Part shown: positions 23,766-36,900 of the stretch, in pieces
Position numbering within the stretch: position 1 is the stretch's first letter
Layout: every line of letters starts with the position of its first letter
Translations under genes and position numbers: made by a program
Assembly (NCBI GenBank): GCA_009869945.1
Contig: WIXG01000041.1
Coordinates: 124,001 to 188,000 of the forward strand
DNA from: Mesaphorura yosii
Taxonomy: Eukaryota; Arthropoda; Collembola; Poduromorpha; Tullbergiidae
Direction: 5' to 3'
DNA length: 64,000 bases
Notes under the pieces: generated by a model
What the model saw: only the letters and a program-made list of their open reading frames with translations
Database searches by the model: none
Told to the model about the DNA's origin: nothing

Positions 23766-26700
23766 CTGGAATCGGCCACAATTATTGTGAACTAGACAAG
23801 ACACGTTTTCTATTATTACCACGGCAAAACTCCCACGCAAATGCAAATGCAAGTACAAAGAAAGAGATTTGCAAGGTACAAATTGCCATTCCACATCCGC
23901 GCGACCTTTGACTCATAAATCTCGAGTAAGTTGACACTTTCCACGCACTTGAAGATCTCATCCTCATCTGCTACTCTGCTCTGGATTGGATCGGAATTCA
24001 CAAATTCTCCACAGCGGATCACGTATCACTCATCACGTATAGTGTCTCTCTGGCTTTTCTTCAAGTCTCCGTTTCATGGCGACTACGATTTTCAATGCCC
24101 CATAAAATAAATCCAGTCAAACTCCTCGTACGTGCGCATTTCAGCCAGCCAATTCTTCAAACTTTATCTGAATCGCGTAGAAAACGAGTGGAAAGTGGAG
24201 ACGGTCACACTTTGCCACAGCTCGGGTTTCCTCCTCTCGAATGTCTGGAATGTCGTAAAATCGGGCAACAGGCGTCTCGGATCCCGATTCTCAAGATTCC
24301 ATCTTGTGTCTCGGAATTCCATATGATTCCAGATTCCCCTTTGTTGGGAAATATTGAACTTATTTACTGTCGCATAAAATACTCGATAGTGGGTACGGAG
24401 AATGTGAATTGCGAATTTCGCCTTGTGACTTGTAAGTTCAATGCAAATGCAAAGAAATACAAGACGTTGGACAGGGAACTTGAAGATGATACGCAAAACC
24501 GAAACATGCAGATACGTGACATTATGCGGGGACAGGAGCAGACTCGCCAAGTGGCTCTGCCACATAATTCATATTAGAGATTGAAACGGACGCGGGTGCG
24601 GTGCGGATCTCTGCAATTTGAATTGAGAAACTGCACTGCACCGAAAAGCAGAGGCTAACAAGGTAAAAGTACTAAAATGGCTTAGAATTGTGCGTCTTCG
24701 TGTCATGCAGTCGAACCCGCACACACTTTTTGCCGAGTATTGAAGCAAATGTGCACTCGAAGAAAGAGACAATTTAAAATGTAAACGCCGCGTCGTGGTC
24801 GAGATTTCGTGGCTGGCCAGAGTTGGGATTTTCCATTGACCTGTGTAGTGTCCGGATTTGTAAACACAAGCACCTGAAAGAAATGTGTACGGAAAATCCG
24901 TTTATACTGCTTCGTTATGCTATACTTCTTTACAAAAGCGTCTCTGCTTATCGGGCACACGCGTCATGATTCAATTCCCATGTGCTTCAGCGTCTATATA
25001 ATTTCAAATGTAGTCAGTCTTGCCAGATGTACATACAGCTTGTAACGCAAAAACTTAACAGTAAAATTCTCACATCATGTTTGCGATTAAACTCATCGGC
25101 AGAATTTCCATGAACCTGAGTAACTGAGTCAAAGATTTTGAAATGCCACCGTATCGGAGCGACAGCGAGTTTCCGCCTGTCGTTCCTGGCTCCCTTGACT
25201 AACTGGTAAAGTTTTACACAAGTACTTGACACGTAAATTTAATCAAACTGATACTAAATTGTCTTATCATACTTGGCATAATGGAATAATAAAAATTGAG
25301 ATTGCTCGTTGACGCAGCAGTCTCAGGCGGAGACGATGAATGGCAATTCCCAGGCTCAGATCGATCCAAGCAAGTACGTAACTTCCACGCCTGAGTTTGC
25401 AATTGCTCGACTTTATAATTCTAATTCCCTCAAAAGCTCTCCAACTTGTCTCCGGCATCGTAATTCGATTCCCGATCATGACATGATCCAATTTCTGTAT
25501 CGGGAATAAACAGCGACATGAAAAACAAAAGATGGCTGCTGACTTCAGCTGTGAAATTAGACTCCTTGAACTGCGCATTTTAAACCACTTTGTCTTTGTA
25601 ACGCTTTTTGCGAAATAGCGTCGTGGTTTGAATCACAAATGTAATGATTGCACGTTGAGACGTTAATCTTGATCAACTAAATTTGCCGAAAGGTCAGATA
25701 GACTCAAAAATTATCGTCTCACGATCAGCAGCTATTTATAGTACATAAAATAGACTGGTTTCGATTTCCGTCGGCTTCCAAGAAGCCTCAAACATAATGC
25801 TTCACATTTCGCGCTTCTCCCCTGCATTGCACTATAAATACCGACATCCATTCATTTCGGCCGGCCGAGTGTTGTAATCCCCGTTCAATGACGTGTCACA
25901 AATTGATTGATTATAACAATATTGCATTTTATCAGCCCGGGACACTTAATCTTTCGCTATTCGCCAGACAAACTTTTACATGCCGTGCCCGTGTGGCTTG
26001 GCTTGTTGGCCCTTTTGCCTTTTGTCTTTTTTGCGGCAACTCCTTGACTCGAATTTCTTCTTAACTTTACCCAATCTTAATTTCTTCTATCAATAGATAC
26101 TGGCATAAACGAGCCTTACATTTTGAGTCTCCGTTTCCTTTACCTTGGAATTCAGTCCTGCCAGTCACAACAGCAGAATAGGAATAGATTCGCCACTGAT
26201 ATGCTCGTTAATTGCATTTAATTTCAGCAACTGGAAAATAGACAGCTCGTTGCGCAATCAAAGTGTCGAGGAGCATTCACTTTCATGCAGAAGAAATGCG
26301 ATCGTTTGTTGAGAGTTTACGAGGCGAGAGAAGATTTCTTTGAGAAAGCAACCTCGACTCGTGTCGCTATTACATTTTACATTGACGATTTACAACGACT
26401 TCAGCAACAGAAACATACTTAAAGGCAACTATGGCGCTAGAAGTTTATTGCCACTTTGCATCAATGCATTTTGCGGTTTGCGCAGTTTGATGAATAACCT
26501 GCGTGAATTTTCAAGTCGTATCAGCAAGCATGCAGATATTTTACAGAAGGCAGCCCCGGCGCTTTGGCTGCTCCTCCGCCTGTAATTGGAAACCCAAAAC
26601 GCTGAAACGCAGTACATTAAAATATTCATGGCCAAAATTAACTAAGCATGCAGCACAAATTAGAGCGTGTTTTGAGTCATATTCACCTGTGCCACGTACC

Positions 26701-27939
26701 GCAGAACGCAGAACTCGAGTGCTCTTGTTCGTACGTATTTTGCGCACACAGTAAAGAAAAGAAAAAAGGAAAGGGGTTAGAAATACATTATACTTTCGCC
26801 GCAATGGAAAGTCCTTGAGCGTCTTAGTCGTAGGGTTTGACGTCATTGCGCGTCGTTCCCGTTGAAGTGAAAGAAAGCTAGCACTAAGAAAGAAGATGCT
26901 TGGCTTCACGTGCCCGAATGCCGAATCGCATCACATTGTCAACCTTCTTTTACATTCGTATTTTTGTATCATCGCCTAATTACCCGATAATTAATCGCGT
27001 ACAATTCCGAGTGGGAATGCAACGCAACGCACTTCTGAGTTTAATATACGTAGTATTTATTGCGCTTTACAAATCACAACTCCATTGACATTATTGTCGC
27101 CTAATTTTACGTATAGAAGCCTGCTCGGCCTTGGTACCACTTCGGAGCGTTCGTGACGGATAATCCCCTCTGGGCGTGAGCGCTACCGCTACGCAAGTCG
27201 AATCGATTACGTAACCTCGTACGTGTAATTTACTAATTATAAAACTTGTCTCATTAATTTACCCACTTTGCTCTTTTCCTGGAACTGCGACTAACTGCTT
27301 CAGCCGTCTCATGCTCATGAACTTGAGCAGATTCGAGATGCCAACGTCAAGTTCACTTTTCTCGAGAGGGTCTTGATTACCGCGATGCGGGAAAGGTCGC
27401 GTGCAGCAAGTCGAGAGATGTAAACATAAATAGTCCGTGTACTCGTGAACTTGCCTCTGTCTTTTTGCCCTTACCACATGAGTAAAGAAATGAATTCTTG
27501 AAAGAAGTCAGCCATTCTGGAAAAAAATGCATCCGAGGGATTCGAGTGCATTACTAAATACATCCTGACGTACATGAAATGCGAAAATAGGCGTCGGCAT
27601 GGGTCTTCTCGTTAATTATTTGCGAACGAAATCAAGCTAGCCGAGGGATTATGCGAATTCTCCATTCTTATGCCAATTCTTGTCAGAATCTGCCCTCTAA
27701 AATGAGCGGGCCAATAAAAGACTCAAAGTGGCAGCTGAGGGGAGGGTTGGAGGCCAGGCGGATCTTGGCAGATGCCTGTGACACGCCGGAGATTAAACGG
27801 AGGAACTGAGCGCAATGAGAAGAAGCTATTCTAATTTTAAAATCAAATGTGAAGGTAGACGGAACAAAGCAGGGCAAAGGCAGAAAGAGCAAGGCGCAAA
27901 GGGCCTGGAAACACATGTGGGCCCAGGAAAGCGGAAGAA

Positions 27940-30900
27940 ATGAAAGGTGAGAATGTGAGGGCCGCGCGACTCAACTCGAGAGAGTGCGGCGGAGAAAGTG
28001 GCCGAGTTCCTTCCACAGAAGTAAGCAGCAGTAAGCGGGTGCTATTCGTGCGAGCAGAAAGTGTGAGAGAGAAAGCCAAGCCAACAGGAAAGGGAAAGAA
28101 ACAGTTGTTCGTTGTTTCGCGAGCTGCATTTTTCCGAAATGTTTCGCATTGCTCTGGCCGTGTGTCAGTCGAAATGAAAGACAAGAAGAGGAACACCGCA
28201 ACCGCCGGAGACGCTCTTGATGTTGATCGCAGTCGTAGCTCTAGTCGTAGCACTTGTAATTGTAGCACCAGTAGCACCGGAAGCACCATTCTCAGCACCG
28301 CGGGCGGAATCAGCAGTGCCATCGTCAGCTACAGCAGCAGCCTGATTAACCGTCTGTACTCGCCAGGTAGTATCGGGGCGTTGGTCGGAGCAAGCGCCAG
28401 TGCAAACACTACGACGCCATCAAGCCGCCGTTGTTTCACGTGCAGCGCCAGCAGCAGCGGGAGCAACAGCAGCAGCGGAATTGTGAGTGGACACCAGCCG
28501 CAGCCGCCCGGAGGAGCAGGAGTCCACCACGTGCAGCACCACAACCACATAGGGGGTACTGCGAGCTACGGCCACCACAACATCATCAGTCTACCCCTGA
28601 GCAGCCCGAGCCCGACGAGCAGTTGCTGCAGCAGTGCGAGCAGCAGTGGGGTAAGTTGTGGAGGAGTCAGCAGCAGTGACAAAGTGGAGGACGCCCGGGA
28701 CGTGGCGAGACCCTTCGAGGGTCTGTGTCTCAACAGTAGCAGTAGTTCCTCAATCGCGTCGTCAGTTGAAGTCCTGAGCACCATCGCGACACCCCCGGCG
28801 GCTCAGCCTGAGTTAGCGACCGGAAATGGAACCGCAGCCACAGCTGTCAGCAACCGCAATAGTCACCCCGAGACGACGGCCTCCTTCAGACCACCACCTG
28901 TTCCCGCCCGGGCGACAATAACGCAGAACGCTGGGAGGCTGCCCACCATCGCAGAGCCTCGCGTCGCCCCGTCTGCGTCAGCAACGACAGTGGCGGTCAG
29001 CAGCACAACCGCCAAATTCCTAGAAACCAGCCAAATTCCTGGATCGCAGCAGCGCCGAGATTCAAACACGTGCCCCGCCAAGCGACCGCTGAGATTAAGG
29101 AATCATTCCGGGTCGCAAAACGAGCTCTACGACGTGCTTCACACGAAGGAGACGTACCGGAGCCAGCACGAGGTAAGATCCTTCGTTTCTTTTTGCGGTG
29201 TGCGAATCGAGTGACAATGCTAATTGACTTTCGTTTTGAGTCGCGATCTCATCCGTAGCCGCCCGCCCTTAAATCGTTGGTTCACATTTTTCTCGCGATT
29301 CGGAAAAGAAACGGTGTGAAAGTTCGTTCGTTCGCTCGTTCTCGTGACAAACGTCAACAAATTGTACCCGTGTGGAAAAGTTTAAACTTACGTGGCGTGT
29401 AGAGCAGAAGTTTTCTTTCGCTTGAGAAACTACAAAAAGAGAAAGAAAACTCGCGACCAACTTGCAGGACATTTGTAATAGACACAGTTTTAGACATGAA
29501 GGCATCATCATCGCCGCCGTCAAGATGCTGATACCATTATTGTACAGTCAGCATAATATAAATCATCTGCACCTTTATTAAATTACTCGATCCGTGTTCT
29601 CTTTGGCCTGTGTTTGCGTTTAGCGCAATTTGCGACAGGCTACGTAGTAAGTGGAAGATGCGAATACGACTGCGATGGAATTTCGTAGTCTAGTCGAGAG
29701 TCGTCGTCATGGATGAAGGTTCAAAAGACAGGACTTTTCGATTTACGTATGAAAGAAATTTGTTAAGAGCTCAGACCCTGCATGGCCGTAATTATGCACT
29801 GACATTTACCGCATCACAATTTTGCACTGCCATGCCACCTGTTCGGAGCCCAGACATTTCGAGAATTATGAATAGTGAATGGCAGTGGTACTATAAATAT
29901 TTATTCTCCATTTAGACAGTCATTAGTCGCGGAAGATTGAAATAATGTGATCCGTGGTATTACGCAACTGCCTGTCATTAGTCATAAGCATCGCTCATCC
30001 TGTAAACCAGACATAAACTGAGTTTATGACCGTGTTTACGTGCCTTGGCAGTTTGCAAGACGCAGCAGCAATCCACGTTGGCTGTGGCTGTGGTAAAGAA
30101 ATCCTAGCGAGCACAATGGCAGTCCAGCAATCGTCCAGCAAAGAGAGACGAAGAATGACTTGTATTGTGATTGTGATTTTGGGCATCAGGCAGCCATTGC
30201 CATCGCCACGGCTTCGTCGCTCGGGTGCATAATCCCTTCATACTTTGCTGACGCAGTTCCTCGAACGGAAAATGTCTAATTGCGTGGCGTGTCCCCGAAT
30301 TCCGAATACACAATCCGTGTATTTTGGTACTGTTAGAATAACGACATCTGCAATAATTATTCACAAGAGGAGGAAGACACAACGTGCGAAATATACGTAA
30401 GGAACAAAACGCAAACGCAAACGTGACGCTTCCCGACAAGGTTGGTTGGCTGCTGATTATTAATCTTGGCACCTTCACGATTTACGTGTCTATTTACTCG
30501 GACCACCCTCTCTTTACGACCGACTCTGCGCTGCGCTTCGCCATAGTCGTAGGTCGTGCTATTTATTTACCTGCACAGATGTTTCTTTATTGCCCGTAAT
30601 CACTACGCCCCATGCCATGCCGCGTGCATGGCCAATGCGAAGGTAAAGATCACAAAATCCGTCGTAAAATGCAAAGTACTACGTCGAAATGAGTTGCGAA
30701 CTGCGATTATGTCTAAAGTCAGTAAGTGGTATTTGGAAATATGTGGAAATGGCTCGAAATAGCCGTTCGAAGAAGACGTTTTTCCGCCCATCAATTCGCT
30801 GTAATCGCAAATCCGTAATCAGTAAGGTAGCTCAGCTCAGCTGTAAATTCGACTCTCGCCCATCCACCGTCCACCGTCCGCCCAATCGCATCTGGCGTCA

Positions 30901-33900
30901 GTGTCATACAGAGAGAACGAGCCAATTACGGTGCAGACATTTTGTACAATTCATTTCAATTGCTGCAATTTGGTATTACGAATCGCCAATTCCTAGATAA
31001 AGGAGTCAGCCCGCAAACGAACACGTAATGTGCTGTATTGTTACATGGACGCGGAGACACCGCACGTTATGAATGAGACTTTATCTTGTAATTATGTAAC
31101 AATACCCCAAATGGAGGTATTGGCAAATTAAACGAATAAATACGCTAGGCGCATGGTGAGGCGCTCAGTTCTTCATTTACTGCATATAGCAACACAGACG
31201 ACTCGTTAGCGCGGCCGAGGTGCACAAATCAGAGTTTACAACCACGCGCGTTAATTGCAATTGCAATTTCTGTGCTGCTTCTGCGTTCAAGTACAAAAGT
31301 GTTCATTCTTCATGGGCAGCACAAAAACCTGCCCGGTGCTCGAATTGCCCGAGAAGAAAGTGGAACTCATCAAGCTCGTCAACCATCAGTCGCAAGAGAA
31401 AATCGTGGACCGATTTCGAGTAACGGAAACGATTGCAGAGGTGAAGTTGCTTGTATTTCGGTCGCCGTCGTGCAAACAAATTGATTCGCTCAAGGCCACG
31501 CACGCCGTTTAGCATTGACATTTTGCTAGGCTAGGCTTTCTTTCACCTACGCAAAACGCAAAGACAATCCCGCTCATTCATCCATGATGAGACTGAAAAG
31601 CAGAATTCCTTAGTATTCAAAGAACGATCGCTCTTTCTCCACCACGGCGCGGTGCTCATCTCGGTACTTCTTTTCTAAAACCAGCACCACAATGCCTTCA
31701 ATGGCAAAGACATCCAAAAATACTGTGCTTGTCACGTTATTGCGTCGCGAACCTCGACTAGTAATATGCATCTTGTATCTTGTAAGCTGTGTAGTGGTCT
31801 CAATTTGCCGAAATCTTATCTTTTACTCACTCTGTCGTGCCTTGCCTTGTTGCGCGGTGGCTGTGCTTAAATTTATGAGCCAGACTTGATCTACAGTACA
31901 GCAGCAGCCTCTTTCAAACGTAGCACACTTCACCGCACTTAAAATTTACCTAGGCAGATTCAGAAGGAACGGGACGCGAACGCGGGAAGGGAAAACGTAA
32001 CCCAAAATTTCGTACCCGAACCGTGCTTGCGCGCGCTGCATACAAATAAACTAGGAGCACGCGTATCCATTACGAAATGGAACAAATTTGCAGGCAGGTG
32101 AGCGGCACGGCACAGCGTTACGAGAAGAAGAAAGTTAATCCTTTCAAGGACAAGGAAATATTACGTGACTCATCACCAAAACAAACAGATACAGATGTGG
32201 TGAAGGCGAACACGGAATTGTTTGTGCATCTCATTTTCTCACTTTCCTCAATTGCATCGGGAACGAAACAGAACACTTTCGTCTTGGAAGGCTGCACTCG
32301 CACTCGAGCTCGCGCTCCTTACTTGTACGGTAGGCGATATTTGGTTCAATGAATTTCTGGAATTCTACGCCAGACGGGCAAATTTGTATTCAAAGTGTCG
32401 AGTGGGGTGAGCACCTGTTTTACACCCGAAATGAGAGGCCCGCCCTCGCGTCAGCCTCACGCATATGGCCGTACGGGCCTTCAAGTAAATTAGACAGAAA
32501 TGAATGCACGCCGAGCTCAGACGAGCAGACGGTGGATGAAGGACAGGCTATGAATTATCCGCATACAAGGATTGATTCCTTAAAATTCTCGCAAATTTCG
32601 TCTCGTTGCGAAATCGGGCAACTCGTTCGATATTTTTGGTGCGGACGTTCATGACGTGCCACAATTGTGCAATCGCTAGCGTGGGGTTGTGAGCAGTATC
32701 AAAAGCAAGGACTGCGACTGCGATATTGTCAGCCGATAAGGGCACGAAACGTTAAGGCCACATTGTCACATGTCGCATGGAGTGAGAAGACGCAAAGAGC
32801 AAAGAGATGTACACACGACTCGACTTGTGCTTATTGACATAAAAGCGGGACCGCCGCGCCGAGGACAATAAAATAAAGTAAAGGTGACAATTGTACGATA
32901 ATGCAATATTTGCTCAAACAAGAGTATCTCATTTGCACTTTTGCTCCACAAAACCTATTCAGAGCCCATAATCGCCATGTTTTTGCCAGCAGCGTTTCGC
33001 AGACTGGAAGGTTGTCTGGACTGAATTAATAATTTTAATGTAATTTTCCACACGGCTGACTCCTTCGCCTGCATTTACTGGTTTTACTTAGTTTATGGTT
33101 TTGCAACAATTTTGGTGTTTACACGACATTTGCGTTAGGGCCCCGCGGGATGACGTTGTCGAAGGACGGATCGTGCATGCATTCGCACAGGAAATCGTCT
33201 TGCATTGGCGTCAGGATTCCAATTAAAATGGTCTGATCGCCCCAGAATTGCACTGAGGTTAATGTTTTTAGTGATTTAATACTAAAAAGCTCGTATCCCT
33301 CGAAACACGTCATTCCATAGCGTTACGGCACATGATGAAGGCGATCACCGCACGTCGCGATTATGTGATTGTGGTTCAATGAAATTTCATTCATAATTTC
33401 AATTGCTTCGCAACAATTGATTGACTGCGCGTAGTGAAATGAAGTTCTTGCTAATTCGGACTCATTCGCGTACACACACGCACGGCGACAATCATTTCGC
33501 TACTTCAGGAAAACTTCAGCTATAATCTCGCATTTTTTTTCTTGCGTCGCGCTTCTCTTGGGAATTTCTCTGCTTTCAAATCCCTTCAAAAGAAAGACGA
33601 GCAGGGACGCCAACTCGGTCGCCTCGGCCAGGTTCCTCGCTGGTGTGTGGAACTGGAGTTGCATTTTTTGCCTAATTTCATTGCGAGTTCCATTTCAAAT
33701 CCTACGCCGAGTATCTTTTGAAGCAGTCCATTCATTCTCTCTCTCGGGGAATTATTTATGCACTTTGTCTTGTGTCGTCTACGCTTTCACAAAAATGTAA
33801 TGGCAAATTACCGACACTGGCAAGTTTACAGGTCCTGTTCATAAGTCGGACAAACAAAGCGCACACGGCGAAAGATTCCGTCGGTTAGGAACATGAAATC

Positions 33901-36900
33901 GTGAAATATGAAATGTGAAATACGAAAATTGAATAGGAATTCGAATGACGCGGATGAATAATGCAGCAGCAGGGCCTCACACGCGCGAATTTTTCATTTG
34001 CCGATACGGAGCACGGAGGCCTGTGTTGAAGAGAGCGAATTTTAATGCAATTCAATAATCTTGGAAGTTGAAAGCTGACAACTCAGGCTAAAAGCCAGGA
34101 GACTGGCGCCAGCATAATGAGCAGCAGCCTGGAAATAGGTTGGATGGTTTCCCGGGTCCATTAAAAGTGTCATGCATGAATTCCGATTGGGCGTCGCGTA
34201 GTACACACGATGGCACGATCGTGATCTGAGGAATTGAATCTGGGCGCGTAATTGATTTGTGGTCGGGATCGCGGTGAAACTCTGAAAGCCGTGCGCCACT
34301 CGCGTGTCAATTAATGGCGTGGCGTGCGCACAGCCAAGCTGACTTGTAATTTTGTATTTTTCGTTGTCCCGTTTGCAGAAGACGCGATGCACAGACGAGG
34401 TCTGCCTGGGCTCGATGGTTTCCTTCACTACCCCGCGGCCACCTGGGACCCCCAGGCCTCTGGACGAAGTGAAGCGGCTCGCCAAGGACTTTTTCGACCA
34501 GTACTACACTTCCATCAAAAGGTAGGTTGCCGTAGTTGGCACTTGACTCTCCTCCCCTGCCGTTGTTGTCGTTCCTCGTTCCGCGTCAATTGCTCCGCTT
34601 TAATTGAATCATGAAGTGATGTCCGTGTGTCACCACAATGGGAAACGAGAGCCGAACTGACGGACGATGGAAACGATTTTTCATTCCTGATGAAATACTC
34701 GAGGACTTTTTGCGTTATTGCGTTATTGCAGTTTTTGAATTTAAACGCCACGACGTGTCCATTTTTCTTTACGTGTGCAAGGCAAGAAAGATGACGACGA
34801 TAAAGATGTCGTTTGTCGTGTGACGCTGATGACGAGATGATGCCTTCACTTTTCAATTTTTCTTTCTATTTTTATAACACGACACGTTGCAATAATAACA
34901 GTGGGCCGTACCACACGAAAAGCGAATACGCGAAAAAGTCGGAGTGGACACATTTGACATTGATGATGACATGCGGACGCGACAGGACCGGGAAAGAGGA
35001 CACAGCGCGCCCTTATGCAACGTGACCTCTTACGCAAAGAGTGAGACACGATAACCGTGCATCAGTACAGCCCCCGACGCCCGAACGGCCGATGAAAAGG
35101 GTTGAGAGCCGATTCATGTGTTTATTTTTGAATGATTGCGACAAGTGGGCTCGGAACGAGGAAAGTCACGCATTATTGCCTCAACCCTCTTCGAAATTAT
35201 CATCTCCTCTCGTTTTCAGTCAGGCTCTCGTTTCCAATCCCGAGCTCAGTGCTGAGGAGTTGAAGTTCAATATAAAATTTGAGTGAAAACACTTAAAATG
35301 GGGAAAAGAAAAGTTTTTTATTTTCTCAAATTCCCAACTTGTAAAATGTTGAATCGTCTTGTCTTGTGTCGTGTTATTGGAAGTTGGATGGCACTTGTCC
35401 TCTTCGTCTTGTTGGACTGGCTGGTCTTCATCTCTGTTTCGATTTAACGCCACGTCAAATTTTAAATTACTCTTCTCGCGTGACGACAGGGACAAATTTC
35501 CAGGAGCGGTGAAATTGCTTAAAATAACACGCGTGTTTTTCTTCGCGTTTCGCAATGTGCTTGCGCTTGTGTAGAGCGAAAGTTGAGCTTCTTTTCGTTT
35601 TCGCAAATGGAGAAATGCGAATTTCGAATGATTTCTTTTTTATTTCGCAAAAATGCTTCCCACATTCAATCACCACAGAACTTGGCGTTCTTCCTAATAT
35701 TTGTGTACGATTTTTATTGGAATTTTTATGCAATTCGATTAAACATTAAATTTCGATAATCCCAATTCAAATTTTAAATTTCCAGATGAGAATTGTGCAT
35801 CGTAAACAAATGGGCAGCTATAAATAACTGCAATTCGATGATTCGATCAGAGTCAAGTGCTTCTTGAGAAGATGGAGATTGAGATTGGAGAAGGGGAAAA
35901 CTTTTTTAATTACGGAGATCATGAATGAGTTTAAAAATTCTTGACTGAAATGAGACATTTGAGATTGATCCCGAACCCAGATCAGTCACAAATCTGCGAA
36001 AAATGTCACTTTGCTTGCACTTTGCAAATGCAAAACACAATCCGCGCTTCGCATTTGGCACTCAATTCCGTCTTGTAATAGTAATAAAGCAAACACTCAA
36101 TTGTAAATAAAAGCTCAATGCTCGTGTTCGTGGCGATGTCACACGTCGTCGAGGGATATCATCCCGTCGTCGTACAAATGCAAACAAAAGTGAATGACAT
36201 TTTTTATGGTTTTCTGTTTCGCTTTGTTCACATCCCAGATTCAATTCCACCAGCCACTTGCAGAGGTGGGAACAGGTCGAGCGCGAGCTGAACGAGACAA
36301 ACACGTACGAGCTGACCGAGACGGAGCTCGTGTACGGGGCGAAACTGGCGTGGCGCAACTCGGTCAGGTGCATCGGACGGATTCAATGGGCAAAGTTACA
36401 GGTAACAAAATCCGGACGTATACATTTTTGTACCGCGTTTGCAATTTTGGCATTGCTACATTTTATACCCGCATTCTGCTATTTCCTGATTTGGCAGGTA
36501 TTTGACGCGCGGAGCGTGACGACGACGACCGGGATGTTTGAGGCGCTCTGTAAACATATCAAGTTTGCTACTAATAGAGGAAATATCAGGCAAGTCTCAA
36601 GCGCGAGTCCTTGACACGGCGCCCTACTCGCTCCACCACACCCGTTGTTTTGTAAACATTTGATTATCGGTCCGAACTGACTCGGGAGACCTCTTGAAAC
36701 AAGTGAAAGCTGCGCGGCGAAGAGTTCAAGTACAAAGTGAGTACGACAACAGTGCTAATTTTTAACGCTGCGCTGCCTGAGATTGAGACTGGGCATTGCA
36801 AATCCCGAGCTCATTCTCCGCCTGACCTGGCGTGGCCTCCAATGACTCATTTCTGCAATGATGACTTACGAGGACGCGACTGCGCGGCACGTTTATTGCG

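Larger units (their letters stand above)
15409..27939. other. Roughly 12.5-kb spacer between divergent tenectin-like and NOS genes
   Basis: No gene with a recognisable domain is present on either strand. Open frames in it are short or lack ATG starts and splice borders. It contains two inverted-repeat elements (near 17.2-17.7 kb and 23.0-23.8 kb) and a 20-base perfect palindrome (22520). Both flanking genes start toward this spacer, so promoters, untranslated first exons and enhancers of both genes should lie here. Only their presence, not their position, can be inferred. Confidence 0.5.

Noticed and set aside
24095-24577. 160-codon plus-strand frame and its 133-codon antisense partner
   Set aside because: Built partly from repeated GATTC/ATTCC strings; both strands open, no domain.
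25317-25372. Exon-like segment containing MNGNSQAQIDPSK with acceptor and GTACGT donor
   Set aside because: Too short, phase does not link to NOS exon 1 and no other partner exon is visible.
34042-34485. 147-codon minus-strand frame overlapping NOS exon 2
   Set aside because: Shadow of the NOS exon and adjacent intron; no start context or domain.
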